Assembly: GCF_011734195.1 (NCBI RefSeq)
Contig: NZ_JAANTH010000001.1
Span: 868,001-932,000 of the forward strand
Source: Halobacterium sp. R2-5
GTDB lineage: Archaea > Halobacteriota > Halobacteria > Halobacteriales > Halobacteriaceae
Length of the DNA stretch: 64,000 nucleotides
Reading direction: 5' to 3'
Shown here piece after piece: positions 25,323 to 32,936 of the stretch. The position numbers and the translations under genes were made by a program. Below the pieces are notes generated by a model that saw nothing but the letters and a program-made list of their open reading frames with translations, was not told where the DNA came from and did no database searches. The first letter of the stretch is position 1. The number at the start of each line of letters is the position of its first letter.

Positions 25323-26460
25323 AGTTGTTCGGTCCCAGTTCGAGTTCAGTCGCCTCGTTCTCGTCGTCGACGGTGTCTCTGCCGGTGTTGATGGCGATGA
25401 CTGACTCGTAGTTCGGGGGTTTCTCCGGGACGTCCTCGGTCAATCGCTCGACGAACGCGCCGCGGTCCAGCCCGAGGAAGCCGAGGTCTTCGCGGAGGTC
25501 CCCGAGTCGGGCCTCGAGGGGGTCGCCCGGCGTGCCGTTCTCGTAGCGGCCGTCGCTCGTGACGGTGAGGTGGCCCGGCAGAATCGTCGTGTCGTCTGGG
25601 AGGTCGAGGATGGTGTCGTGCAGCGAGTCGTACAGCAGTTCCGCGCCACGGGAGGCGTCGTCTTCGCCGAACTGGAGCTCCGTCCGTCCGACGGAGTCGA
25701 CGAACAGCGTATCGCCCGTCAACAGGACCTCTCCGTCGACGAGGTAGTTCATCATCTCCGAGGTGTGTCCGGGCGCGTGCATCGCTTCGATCTCGACGTC
25801 GCCGACTTCGACGACGTCTCCATCCGATAGCGGGTCGTATTCGTACTCGACGCCGCGCTCGCTGGCCGCGTCGCCGAGGTGGTAGGGTACGCCGACCTCG
25901 TCGGCGAGCGCCGGGCTGCCTGAGATGTGGTCGGCGTGGACGTGCGTATCGAGCACACGCGAAATGGAGAGTCCAGCGTTCTGGGCGGCGACTTTGAACT
26001 GGTCGGTCTGTCGGGTCGCATCGACCACGACGGCCTCTTCTGCTCGTTCCGAGCCGACGACGTAGCCGAGACAGCCCTTCGCTCGGCGCTGGACCTGCCG
26101 GACGACGAGGTCCTCGCTGGCCGTCTCGATGGGGACGACCTCGTAGAGTTTGCTCCACTCCTCCATGCCGCCAGTGACGACCGAGACGTCGTCGTAGCCG
26201 TGGTCGTCGAGGTCGAACGCGAACGGCGTCGACGTCAACCCCTTCCCGCAGATAGCGACGACCGGCTGGCCGTCGATCAGTGCGTTCACCTCGTTCAGCC
26301 GATCTTCGCTCAGCCCCTCGTCAGGGTCGTACGGAACGTTCTCCGCATCGCGTACGTGCCAGGCCTCGAAGCTGTCTTCGGGGCGTACGTCGATGAGCGT
26401 GAACTGTTCGTCGGCGTCGATTCTCTCCGCGAGTTGTTCCGCAGTGATGTTCGTGACCAT
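25312..26460 (-). CDS. Rhodanese-MBL fusion, persulfide dioxygenase-like
   Basis: 382 residues. An N-terminal rhodanese domain (about 1-110) has its catalytic Cys in AICGKGLTS. A metallo-beta-lactamase domain follows, with DTHVHADHISG (HxHxDH), MHAPGHTSEMM, LTGDTLFVDSVGR and TILPGH as iron ligands. This is the ETHE1/persulfide-dioxygenase subgroup, which oxidises glutathione- or other persulfides to sulfite; the rhodanese would supply or accept sulfane sulfur. Known bacterial fusions mostly place rhodanese at the C-terminus, so the order here is reversed. Followed with overlap by the multicopper oxidase. Confidence 0.85.
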   Translation of the reverse strand: MVTNITAEQLAERIDADEQFTLIDVRPEDSFEAWHVRDAENVPYDPDEGLSEDRLNEVNALIDGQPVVAICGKGLTSTPFAFDLDDHGYDDVSVVTGGMEEWSKLYEVVPIETASEDLVVRQVQRRAKGCLGYVVGSERAEEAVVVDATRQTDQFKVAAQNAGLSISRVLDTHVHADHISGSPALADEVGVPYHLGDAASERGVEYEYDPLSDGDVVEVGDVEIEAMHAPGHTSEMMNYLVDGEVLLTGDTLFVDSVGRTELQFGEDDASRGAELLYDSLHDTILDLPDDTTILPGHLTVTSDGRYENGTPGDPLEARLGDLREDLGFLGLDRGAFVERLTEDVPEKPPNYESVIAINTGRDTVDDENEATELELGPNNCAA

Positions 26461-26521
26461 CGTATCTCTCTTGTATCGTGTCGGGTGTGCCGTCAGTCGG
26501 ACTTATCGCGTGCGTCGCCGC

Positions 26522-28303
26522 CTAGCGCGTTCGATTACGCCCCTCTTCGGGGAAAACGTTCCCGCGCGGAACCATGGCTGTCTCGCAGTACGCCTCGCCG
26601 TCAGCGTAGTCGACGCCGGGCTGGACGAACGGGTACGGCCCGTCTGCGGGCGTGTTCTGGGCTCGGCCGCCGTCGTCTGCGGTCTCGACCAGCCCCATCA
26701 CCTCGTAGTCGACGGGCGAGTGGTCCGCGAGGTACTCGGCGATGACGTCGACCGGTATCGTCCCGTCGTCGACCTCGACGTCCTGGAACGGGAACCCGCA
26801 GTTGCCGAGGTCGCGTTCGGGGTCGCCGGGCCGGCGGAACGTCGCCACCGAGTACGTCTCTTCCGGGTCGACCGGCTCGCCGTCGACCTGCATCTCGACG
26901 AGGCGGCGGCCGCGCTGGGCCGTCGGGTCGACAGTCACCTCGACGTTCGAGGAGAAGTTCCGGACGCGACCGTCCTCCTGGTCGTAGGGGTACGGCGAGA
27001 AGTTGTCCTGAAGGAACGCCTCCATGTGGTTCGTGAGTTGCTGGCCGAAGGCGACACCGCGGGCGACGGGCGTCGTCATCGGGAAGAACGTGTACAGCTC
27101 GCCGAGTGTGATGTCACCCGGCGGGATGGCAGTCCCGTACCGGAACCCGTGCGAGACGGCGAGGTCGGTGTCGAAGTGAGCGCGGAGCGCGTCGTTGAAC
27201 AGCGTGTTCCACGCGCTCTCGAGGAAGGACTGCCGGTAGAGCGGGTGCTCCGTCTGGCCGACGACCGTATCCAGCGGACGGTCGACCGTGCCCGCCCCTC
27301 GCTCGAACCCCGGGTCGTCCTCGAAGAAGGGCGCACGCACCGATTCGACTGTCTCCGCCGCGTCGGCGTCCGGTTCCGGCGTGTGTTCGCCGCCCTCGGT
27401 CAGACAGTAGAGGTGGTGTCGGAACTGTAGCTCGCCGTCCCGAACGCGCAGGTCCACGCGGCCGAGCGCCTCGCCCATGCCGGACTCGACGACGACCGTC
27501 TCGGTCTCCTCGACGACGATCGGGTCGTAGGTGTACTCGTGGGTGTGCGCGCTGAACACCACGTCCACGCTCGCAGAGTCCTTGGCCGCCTGGACCATCC
27601 ACGGGAGGCCGATCTCGGTGACCGCGACCACGACGTCCGCGCCGTCCTCGCGAGCGGCCCGTGCGGACTCCTCGAGGAGTGCGGGGTGCTTGCCGAAGCG
27701 GTACTTCCCTTCGGAGAACGCGGGCGCCATCCGGTCGACGTAGACGTTCGTCATGCCGACGACGCCCACGGAGAGGCCACCGACGTCGAGGAGCCGGTAG
27801 GCGTCGTACAACCGCTCCTCGGTCTCCCAGTCGTAGAGGTTGTTCGCGAGGACGGGCGCGTCGAGCGCGTCCATCAGTGCCACGAAGTTACCGTCCTCGG
27901 CGGCTTCGTTCGAGTAGTCCCAGTTCCCGGGGACGTAGACGTCGGGCGCGAGGTGTTCGTTGATGGGGTCGAGCATCGCTCGCCCGTCGGTGTAGGTGGT
28001 CACGGCGGAGCCGTGGAACGTGTCGCCGCTCATGAGCGTACAGACGTCGTGGTGCTCGCGGAGTTCGCCGAGTTTGGCTGCGAGCAGGGGTATCCCGCCG
28101 CCGCGCTCGACGACGCGGTCGTCGTCTCCGAAGTCGAAGTCGGGCTTCGACGTCGGATTGTCGTAGTAGACCTGGGAGCGCGGCGTCAGCTGTCCGTGGA
28201 GGTCACTGACGTGGGCGAAGACCGCGTCGGGGGGACCCGTACCGTCACTGGCAGGGTCGCCACCGAGGGACGTCCACTCGCCGAGTGCCTTGGTATCGTT
28301 CAT
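26522..28303 (-). CDS. 5'-nucleotidase/SoxB-like metallophosphoesterase
   Basis: 593 residues: metallophosphoesterase domain (about 25-300) and a 5'-nucleotidase C-terminal domain (about 340-560). Metal motifs: HVSDLHGQ, LMSGDTFHGS, VPGNWDYS in the position of the usual GNHE/GNHD, VVAVTEIG, and FSAHTHEY. The Asn-Trp pair replacing Asn-His resembles SoxB thiosulfohydrolases, which have HWE there. No signal peptide is visible, unlike exported SoxB. Neighbours handling persulfide and possibly sulfite make a sulfur role plausible, but a nucleotidase is not excluded. Same direction as the rhodanese-MBL gene, 61 bases apart. Confidence 0.7.
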   Translation of the reverse strand: MNDTKALGEWTSLGGDPASDGTGPPDAVFAHVSDLHGQLTPRSQVYYDNPTSKPDFDFGDDDRVVERGGGIPLLAAKLGELREHHDVCTLMSGDTFHGSAVTTYTDGRAMLDPINEHLAPDVYVPGNWDYSNEAAEDGNFVALMDALDAPVLANNLYDWETEERLYDAYRLLDVGGLSVGVVGMTNVYVDRMAPAFSEGKYRFGKHPALLEESARAAREDGADVVVAVTEIGLPWMVQAAKDSASVDVVFSAHTHEYTYDPIVVEETETVVVESGMGEALGRVDLRVRDGELQFRHHLYCLTEGGEHTPEPDADAAETVESVRAPFFEDDPGFERGAGTVDRPLDTVVGQTEHPLYRQSFLESAWNTLFNDALRAHFDTDLAVSHGFRYGTAIPPGDITLGELYTFFPMTTPVARGVAFGQQLTNHMEAFLQDNFSPYPYDQEDGRVRNFSSNVEVTVDPTAQRGRRLVEMQVDGEPVDPEETYSVATFRRPGDPERDLGNCGFPFQDVEVDDGTIPVDVIAEYLADHSPVDYEVMGLVETADDGGRAQNTPADGPYPFVQPGVDYADGEAYCETAMVPRGNVFPEEGRNRTR

Positions 28304-28586
28304 CGTGGCGGGAGTGTAGATACGCGCTCCTCCTGTTCATGGGTTGTGGCTAGTGTCGGGAATACCGCAAAAGACCGTCTACGTGCCCCGTCTCGCAGAA
28401 AACCGGGCGCCACGGCCGAGACACACGCTCCCGGTGGCACACAGACACGCGCTCGGCCCGAGCGAGACCGTGGTATCTGGCCGAGGACGCTCCCTGTCGG
28501 TTCCCGGCTGCAAGTACGCTTAGGTGGGAAGCCGTGGTACTCGCTAGCGAGATGCACCGACTGACTCGTTCGCGGAGGCGGTCTCG
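28304..28586. promoter_or_regulatory. Divergent intergenic region
   Basis: 283 bases between the metallophosphoesterase (leftward) and the TauE/SafE permease (rightward). It must hold promoters for both; CTTAGGTGGG at about 28520 and AT-richer ACCGCAAAAG at about 28367 are the only candidates I see. No operator palindrome stands out. Confidence 0.35.
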
Positions 28587-29372
28587 ATGACGGGCGACTG
28601 GGTGACGACGGGGTTGTCTGCGGTCGTCATCCTCGTCGCGGCCGCCGTTCACGGCATCGCCGGGTTCGGCTTCGCGCAGGTGTCGATGGGCATAATGCCG
28701 CTGTTCCGGTCGCCCTCGAGCGCGTCGATCATCTTCACGGTGACGGCGGTGGTGGCCAACGGCCGCGTCTGGTGGAGCGTCCGCGACGCCTTCGACTGGG
28801 AGAAGTGGATCGTCCCCGTCGCCGGCCTCGTCGTCGGGATGCCGCTCGGCATCGTCGTGTTCAGTCGGTTCGACGAGACGCAGATGCGTGTCGCCATCGG
28901 GGGCGTCCTCGTGTTGGCCGTCATCATCGTCGGCGCGACCCAGCAACTCGATACCGTCACGGACTGGATCAAGGAGAAGGACTACCGGCCGGGGAAAGTA
29001 ATCGGCGCGACGGCCGGGCTTTTCGCGGGGATCTTCGGCGGTGCCGTCGCTGTTCCCGGTCCGCCGATGATCGTCTACGGCGCGTTCATGTCGGCCAGCG
29101 GGTTCTGGACCGACGAGGAGATGAAGGCCACGTTCACCGCCTTCTTCGGGACGCTCATGCTCTACCGCCTCGGGAGTCTCACCTACACGGGAGACGTGAC
29201 GACGCCACTGATGATCGAGTCTGTCGTCGCCGTTCCGATGGTGTTCGTCGGCTCCTGGATCGGCGTGTACATCTTCGACAACATCCCCAAGCGCATCTTC
29301 CAGTGGCTCGTGCTGGCGCTACTGTCCGTGAACGCGTTCGTCCTCCTGTACACGGCGGTGCCGGAACTCTAA
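28587..29372 (+). CDS. TauE/SafE family anion permease
   Basis: 261 residues with eight predicted helices arranged as two similar halves, each starting with a glycine-rich helix (GIAGFGFAQVSMGIMPLF and AGLFAGIFGGAVAVPGPPM). This family exports sulfite, sulfoacetate or related organic anions. Divergently transcribed from the SoxB-like gene, so export of sulfite made by the rhodanese-MBL enzyme is a reasonable hypothesis. The substrate is not readable from sequence. Confidence 0.8.
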   Translation: MTGDWVTTGLSAVVILVAAAVHGIAGFGFAQVSMGIMPLFRSPSSASIIFTVTAVVANGRVWWSVRDAFDWEKWIVPVAGLVVGMPLGIVVFSRFDETQMRVAIGGVLVLAVIIVGATQQLDTVTDWIKEKDYRPGKVIGATAGLFAGIFGGAVAVPGPPMIVYGAFMSASGFWTDEEMKATFTAFFGTLMLYRLGSLTYTGDVTTPLMIESVVAVPMVFVGSWIGVYIFDNIPKRIFQWLVLALLSVNAFVLLYTAVPEL

Positions 29373-29382
29373 CCGCGTTCAG

Positions 29383-29578
29383 CTACCGCTGGACGAGGGT
29401 TCCAGTCTCTCTCTCCCGCGACGCTGATCGTAGCTGAAGAGGCATCGCAACGGTGCTGATACACGAATGTCGCTCGGATAGAGACGTCCGCCCCTGGCGC
29501 TCCCGGTACAGGCGGCCACGCTTCTCGAGACCGCTCACCGTCTGACTGACCTCGGTCTTCGAGACGTCCGAGCTATCG
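29383..29578 (-). pseudogene. Possible remnant of a small winged-helix regulator (minus strand)
   Basis: The minus-strand frame reads ASIHVLARVVDSSDVSKT followed by EVSQTVSGLEKRGRLYRERQ and GRTSL, which resembles haloarchaeal helix-turn-helix proteins. The N-terminal part of this frame is antisense to a second regulator remnant, so it cannot be an intact gene. It may also be a chance similarity. Confidence 0.3.
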
Positions 29579-29688
29579 ACTACTCGCGCCAGTACGTGAA
29601 TCGACGCGTCCGGGCACTCGCGGACCACGACCTCGTCGAGACCACTGACGACGGCCTCTACCAAATCACAGGACGCGGCCGCGACTAG
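29482..29688 (+). pseudogene. Remnant of a PhiH1-repressor-like regulator
   Basis: The plus-strand frame ends with IDYSRQYVNRRVRALADHD then LVETTDDGLYQITGRGRD and TAG. The YSRQYVNRR...LADHDLVE...GLYQITGRG pattern is the winged helix of phage PhiH1 repressor-like proteins of haloarchaea. There is a stop at 29479-29481 and no start codon before the recognition helix, so only the C-terminal half remains. Such genes are common in proviruses and integrated elements. Confidence 0.5.
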
Positions 29689-29831
29689 CTCTCTGGCGAA
29701 CTCGGCGAAGGCGACACGTCTCGCTGAGTCTGCGACCGACCGGAAAGCTTTCCCAGTCTGGTCGTGGAGTTGAATTTACCTCGGTGAGAGTCCGAGGTGA
29801 GTCAGCATCTCGAAGCTGATTTCCTTCACGG

Positions 29832-29855
29832 GCCGCGGTGCCCCCCGCGGCTTTT
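29832..29855 (+). terminator. GC hairpin followed by T run
   Basis: GCCGCGG, a short loop, CCGCGGC and then TTTT, upstream of the second pilin. It could end transcription from the left. The same place before the first pilin has a related but weaker sequence. Confidence 0.35.
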
Positions 29856-29903
29856 CGAAGCGTCAGACGAACGGCTTGCTCCTGTTAGAAGTTCTATTAG
29901 ACG

Positions 29904-29948
29904 CCACAGAGGTTTTATTACACCCCAATCTCATTCGTGGATAAGCGC
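29904..29948 (+). promoter_or_regulatory. Conserved pilin promoter block, copy 2
   Basis: Aligns without gaps to 19914-19958 (same CCACAGAG start, TTTATTACA TATA element, and TAAGCGC end). The TATA begins about 70 bases before the ATG at 29983. Conservation beyond the TATA itself suggests a shared regulator or leader. Confidence 0.6.
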
Positions 29949-29982
29949 TGGCACATAGTGTCATGCGTGTGTGACGAGAACA

Positions 29983-30429
29983 ATGGAAATCAGCTTCGAC
30001 ATCCCTGACCGAGACGAGCGTGGGGTCTCGCCGGTTATCGGCGTTATCCTGATGGTAGCGATTACAGTCATCCTGGCGGCCGTCATCGCGAGCTTCGTGC
30101 TCGGATTCGGTGACAGCGTCAGCGAGAACGTCCAGGCCGGCGCAGATATTAGCGAGAAGGATGATGGTACAGTGGGTGTGACTTGGATTAGTGAGGGGAA
30201 CGCCGATCACCTGAATGTGTCTGTATCGGATACTACGGACGTTGAATTCTCGAATGGTGATGATGCTTCTGACCCCGACGTTGAACTTCAAAATGTTGGT
30301 GACACAGCATCCGTTATCGACAGTTCTGACAGCGATGGCGACCACACAGTGACGGTGACTGTAACGGCCGTTGGTAGCCAGGGTTCACGGACTGTCGTTA
30401 CACAGGAAGAAGTGACTGTGCGGGACTAG
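29983..30429 (+). CDS. Archaeal type IV pilin, copy 2
   Basis: 148 residues from the ATG at 29983, chosen because it gives [17 protein letters not shown] in register with copy 1; a GTG 12 bases upstream is in frame. The prepilin peptidase site, hydrophobic helix and the following [15 protein letters not shown] are the same as in copy 1, including a 38-base DNA stretch that is identical. The C-terminal domain differs and its DNA is clearly less GC-rich (many A/T third positions). This is the pattern of pilins that share an assembly core and vary the exposed surface. Confidence 0.9.
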   Translation: MEISFDIPDRDERGVSPVIGVILMVAITVILAAVIASFVLGFGDSVSENVQAGADISEKDDGTVGVTWISEGNADHLNVSVSDTTDVEFSNGDDASDPDVELQNVGDTASVIDSSDSDGDHTVTVTVTAVGSQGSRTVVTQEEVTVRD

Positions 30430-30498
30430 TTAACGCTAATTCCCTTCCTGCTTTCTTCCTTGGGCTAAGTAACGGATGCGCGTCGTCCGACGCACAGC

Positions 30499-30942
30499 AT
30501 GGCAGACCCAGACGCATTCAGCCTCCACACGAAGGGAGGCCTCGACCTGCAAGACCTCATCGTCGCACCGCTTTTCAGCCTCGCCGCTGTCGTCGTCACC
30601 GGCATTGGCACGTTCACGCTCTTCGGCCACAGCCTCGACCAGACGCTTTGGTCGGGTTTTGGCGTCACGATCAGCGTGGCGTTCATTATTGCCCTCCTCG
30701 TGGGGTCGTGGTCGAGCCGGGGACCCGTCACAGTCGAATTCGTACCTGCAGAAGGGGCAGTGCGTGAGTGTGTCGAAGCGCTCGCTCCGCGAGTAAGTCC
30801 GGACGCGGAGCTTCACGCCGACCACACAGAAGTTTGGCGCAGAGAATCGCGTGACGGCGCGGGTCGGCAACGGGTTTCCCGTTTGTATCAAGATTCGAGC
30901 CCCGAATCCGAATTTGCGATCACAGCGTTTCCGGCAAGGTAA
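30499..30942 (+). CDS. Two-helix membrane protein of unknown function
   Basis: 147 residues. Two hydrophobic helices at about 21-43 and 50-69 precede a cytoplasmic or external polar domain (VTVEFVPAEGAVRECVEALA and on). Nothing recognisable as a family motif. It follows the second pilin by 70 bases in the same direction, so a link with the pilin is possible but unproven. The reading frame runs to just before the tRNA-Arg remnant. Confidence 0.5.
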   Translation: MADPDAFSLHTKGGLDLQDLIVAPLFSLAAVVVTGIGTFTLFGHSLDQTLWSGFGVTISVAFIIALLVGSWSSRGPVTVEFVPAEGAVRECVEALAPRVSPDAELHADHTEVWRRESRDGAGRQRVSRLYQDSSPESEFAITAFPAR

Positions 30943-30992
30943 GCGCCGCTAAGGGGTGTTTTGGTGTGTCACCGAATCAAGGGGTTAGGAAG

Positions 30993-31015
30993 TGGGCGCT
31001 GCAGGATCGTGAACC
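30993..31015 (-). repeat. Partial copy of the tRNA-Arg 3' end (att-like)
   Basis: TGGGCGCTGCAGGAT at 30993-31007 is identical to 31116-31130 in the tRNA gene, and GAACC follows in both. The copy therefore covers the acceptor 3' strand and the T-arm, the usual target core of tRNA-specific integrases. Confidence 0.6.
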
Positions 31016-31060
31016 TCCGAAAGACGGTCGCCTCGCTCCGCTCGGCGCTGCGACTCTCGT

Positions 31061-31072
31061 GGTTCAAATCCT
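31061..31072 (+). repeat. Inverted copy of the tRNA T-arm core
   Basis: GGTTCAAATCCT here equals the T-arm of the tRNA-Arg but on the opposite strand (tRNA copy at 31126-31137). It may be a remnant of a second, inverted att event or of another tRNA. Confidence 0.4.
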
Positions 31073-31115
31073 TCGGCCCAGATTTAGCTCGTCACCACAA
31101 CTCCTCGCAAAATCA

Positions 31116-31190
31116 TGGGCGCTGCAGGATTTGAACCCGCGGCATCTTGGTCCGAAGCCAAGTGCTCTGTCCAAGCTGAGCTAAGCGCCC
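31116..31190 (-). tRNA. tRNA-Arg (anticodon TCG)
   Basis: 75 bases fold as a cloverleaf: acceptor GGGCGCT/AGCGCCC with discriminator A, D-arm GCTC/GAGC, anticodon stem CTTGG/CCAAG around loop CTTCGGA giving anticodon TCG (codon CGA), and T-arm GCGGG/CCTGC with loop TTCAAAT. CCA is not encoded. No intron. A TTTAAA box 28 bases upstream on this strand is its promoter. Its 3' end is duplicated to the left, which marks it as an integration target. Confidence 0.93.
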
Positions 31191-31217
31191 GGCACGCAAA
31201 CGTAGACGGAGGCCGGT

Positions 31218-31223
31218 TTTAAA
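31218..31223 (-). promoter_or_regulatory. TATA box of tRNA-Arg
   Basis: TTTAAA, a self-complementary element 28 bases before the tRNA 5' end on the minus strand. Confidence 0.55.
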
Positions 31224-31297
31224 CCCCGTGATTCGGGGCGGGCGCGGGTTCGGCGGTATCGCCTCCTTTATCGGGAGTGGTCCGCGTAAGCGAGGGC

Positions 31298-32137
31298 ATG
31301 GGCGTGGCGGCTACAGTACGAGGGTTAGTGGAGCTCACGCGGCCGGTGAACACGGTCGCGGCGGGCGCGTTGACGTTCATCGGGGCGTTCGTCGCGGGCG
31401 GGGCGTTCGCGCAGCCGGCGGCGACGGCGGCCGCGGTGGGGGCGACGTGGTTCGCGACGGCGGCGGGGATGGCGATCAACGACTACTTCGACCGGGACAT
31501 CGACCGCATCAACAACCCGGAGCGCGCGATTCCGCGCGGCGCGGTGTCCGAGCGGGGAGCGCTGGCGTTCAGTGTCGCGCTGTTCGCGGGTGCAGTCGTG
31601 CTGGCGGTGCTGTTGCCGCCGCTGGCGCTCGGCATCGCGACGGTGAACCTCCTCGGGCTGGTGACGTACACGAAGTACTTCAAGGGGCTGCCGGGCGCGG
31701 GGAACGCGCTTGTGGCCTACCTCGTCGGGAGCACGTTCCTGTTCGGCGCGGCGGCCGTGGGCGACCCGCTGGCTGGCGGCGTGCTCGCCGTGCTGGCGGC
31801 GCTGTCGACGTTCACGCGTGAAATCATCAAGGACGTCGAGGACGTCGCAGGCGACCGCGAGGAGGGCTTGCGGACGCTCCCCATCGTCATCGGGGAGCGC
31901 CGCGCGCTCGTCCTCGGGACGGTCCTCCTCGTAATCGCGGTCGTCGCGAGCCCGGTGCCGTACCTCGCGGGGACGTTCGGCGTCTGGTACCTCGTGGTGG
32001 TGGTGCCCGCAGACGCCATCATGCTGGCGGCGGCGTACCGGAGCTTCGACGACCCGGAGGCGGGTCAACAACTACTCAAGACGGGGACGTTCGTCGCGGC
32101 AGCCGCGTTCGTTGTCGGACGGCTCGCGGGGGCGTGA
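31298..32137 (+). CDS. Digeranylgeranylglyceryl phosphate synthase
   Basis: 279 residues, UbiA-superfamily membrane prenyltransferase that attaches the second geranylgeranyl chain to make archaeol lipids. Both Asp-rich motifs are present: NDYFDRDIDRINNPERAIPRG and KDVEDVAGDREEGLRTLP. Eight or nine helices. A TTTATC box at 31267-31272 fits a leaderless ATG at 31298, so I prefer it to the GTG 21 bases earlier. An essential core enzyme; it marks the return to conserved chromosome after the tRNA. Confidence 0.93.
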   Translation: MGVAATVRGLVELTRPVNTVAAGALTFIGAFVAGGAFAQPAATAAAVGATWFATAAGMAINDYFDRDIDRINNPERAIPRGAVSERGALAFSVALFAGAVVLAVLLPPLALGIATVNLLGLVTYTKYFKGLPGAGNALVAYLVGSTFLFGAAAVGDPLAGGVLAVLAALSTFTREIIKDVEDVAGDREEGLRTLPIVIGERRALVLGTVLLVIAVVASPVPYLAGTFGVWYLVVVVPADAIMLAAAYRSFDDPEAGQQLLKTGTFVAAAAFVVGRLAGA

Positions 32138-32257
32138 CACCGATAATCAAAAGGAATATAAGCGAATCAGCATATCTTTCGGGCAGATGAGAACGGGGGA
32201 GCACGACTCGTCGGCACGCCACCCCCCGGTTGCTGTTGGAACGCGAGGGGGGGCGTG

Positions 32258-32905
32258 ATGTACGAGCTTGGCGCGGCCTTCTCGGACGTAGACGTCGACC
32301 CGGGGACGAACATCCTCGTGGAGGGACCGCCGATGAGCGGCAAGCGGGACCTCGCGATCGACATCCTAGCCGCGGGTGCGCGCGAGGGAGAGGGGTCCAT
32401 CGTCGTCTCGACGAAGGACAGCGCGGAGCGGGTCGCGGAGGACTTCTCCGAGCACGTGGGGGACACGGAGCCGCTGCTGGGGATCGTGGACTGCGTCACG
32501 AAACAGCAGGGGATGGGGACGGCGACGGAGTCCGAACTCGTCCGGTACGCGTCCTCGCCCGTGGACCTGACCGGTATCGGTATCGAGCTCTCGGAGCTGT
32601 TGCGCGCGCTCTACCAGCAGCGCGGCGTCACCCGCAACCGCATCCTCCTGCACTCGCTGTCGACGCTTTTGATGTACTCGGACCTCCAGACGGTGTTCCG
32701 GTTCCTGCACGTGTTCACGGGGCGCGTGCAGAGCGCGGACGCGCTCGGCGTGTTCGTCGCCGACTCCAGCGCGCACGACGAGCAGACGGTGAGCACCCTC
32801 AAGCAGCTGTTCGACGGTATCGTCACGATTCGCGAGCGCGAGGACGGCGGGTTCGAGGCGCGGCTCGTCGGCCTCGGCGACGGCACCGACTGGCGGGACC
32901 TGTAG
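32258..32905 (+). CDS. RecA/KaiC-like ATPase-fold protein, haloarchaeal
   Basis: 215 residues. P-loop region LVEGPPMSGKRDLAIDILA (Gly-X4-Gly-Lys, but Arg in place of the usual Ser/Thr), and a Walker B-like strand ALGVFVADSS. GRVQSADALGVF and SSAHDEQTVSTLKQLF are shared with the paralogue at 36992-37642. These single-domain RecA-like proteins resemble KaiC/RadA-type haloarchaeal regulators but their function is unknown. An ATATAAG TATA-like element is about 100 bases upstream. GTG one codon earlier is possible. Confidence 0.75.
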   Translation: MYELGAAFSDVDVDPGTNILVEGPPMSGKRDLAIDILAAGAREGEGSIVVSTKDSAERVAEDFSEHVGDTEPLLGIVDCVTKQQGMGTATESELVRYASSPVDLTGIGIELSELLRALYQQRGVTRNRILLHSLSTLLMYSDLQTVFRFLHVFTGRVQSADALGVFVADSSAHDEQTVSTLKQLFDGIVTIREREDGGFEARLVGLGDGTDWRDL

Positions 32906-32936
32906 CTTTTTCGCCGTGGCAGCCGAAACCACGGGT

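Noticed and set aside
30966-31184. Open frame of 72 codons over the tRNA-Arg region
   Set aside because: It reads through the tRNA gene in antisense; the peptide is a familiar artefact of tRNA sequence.
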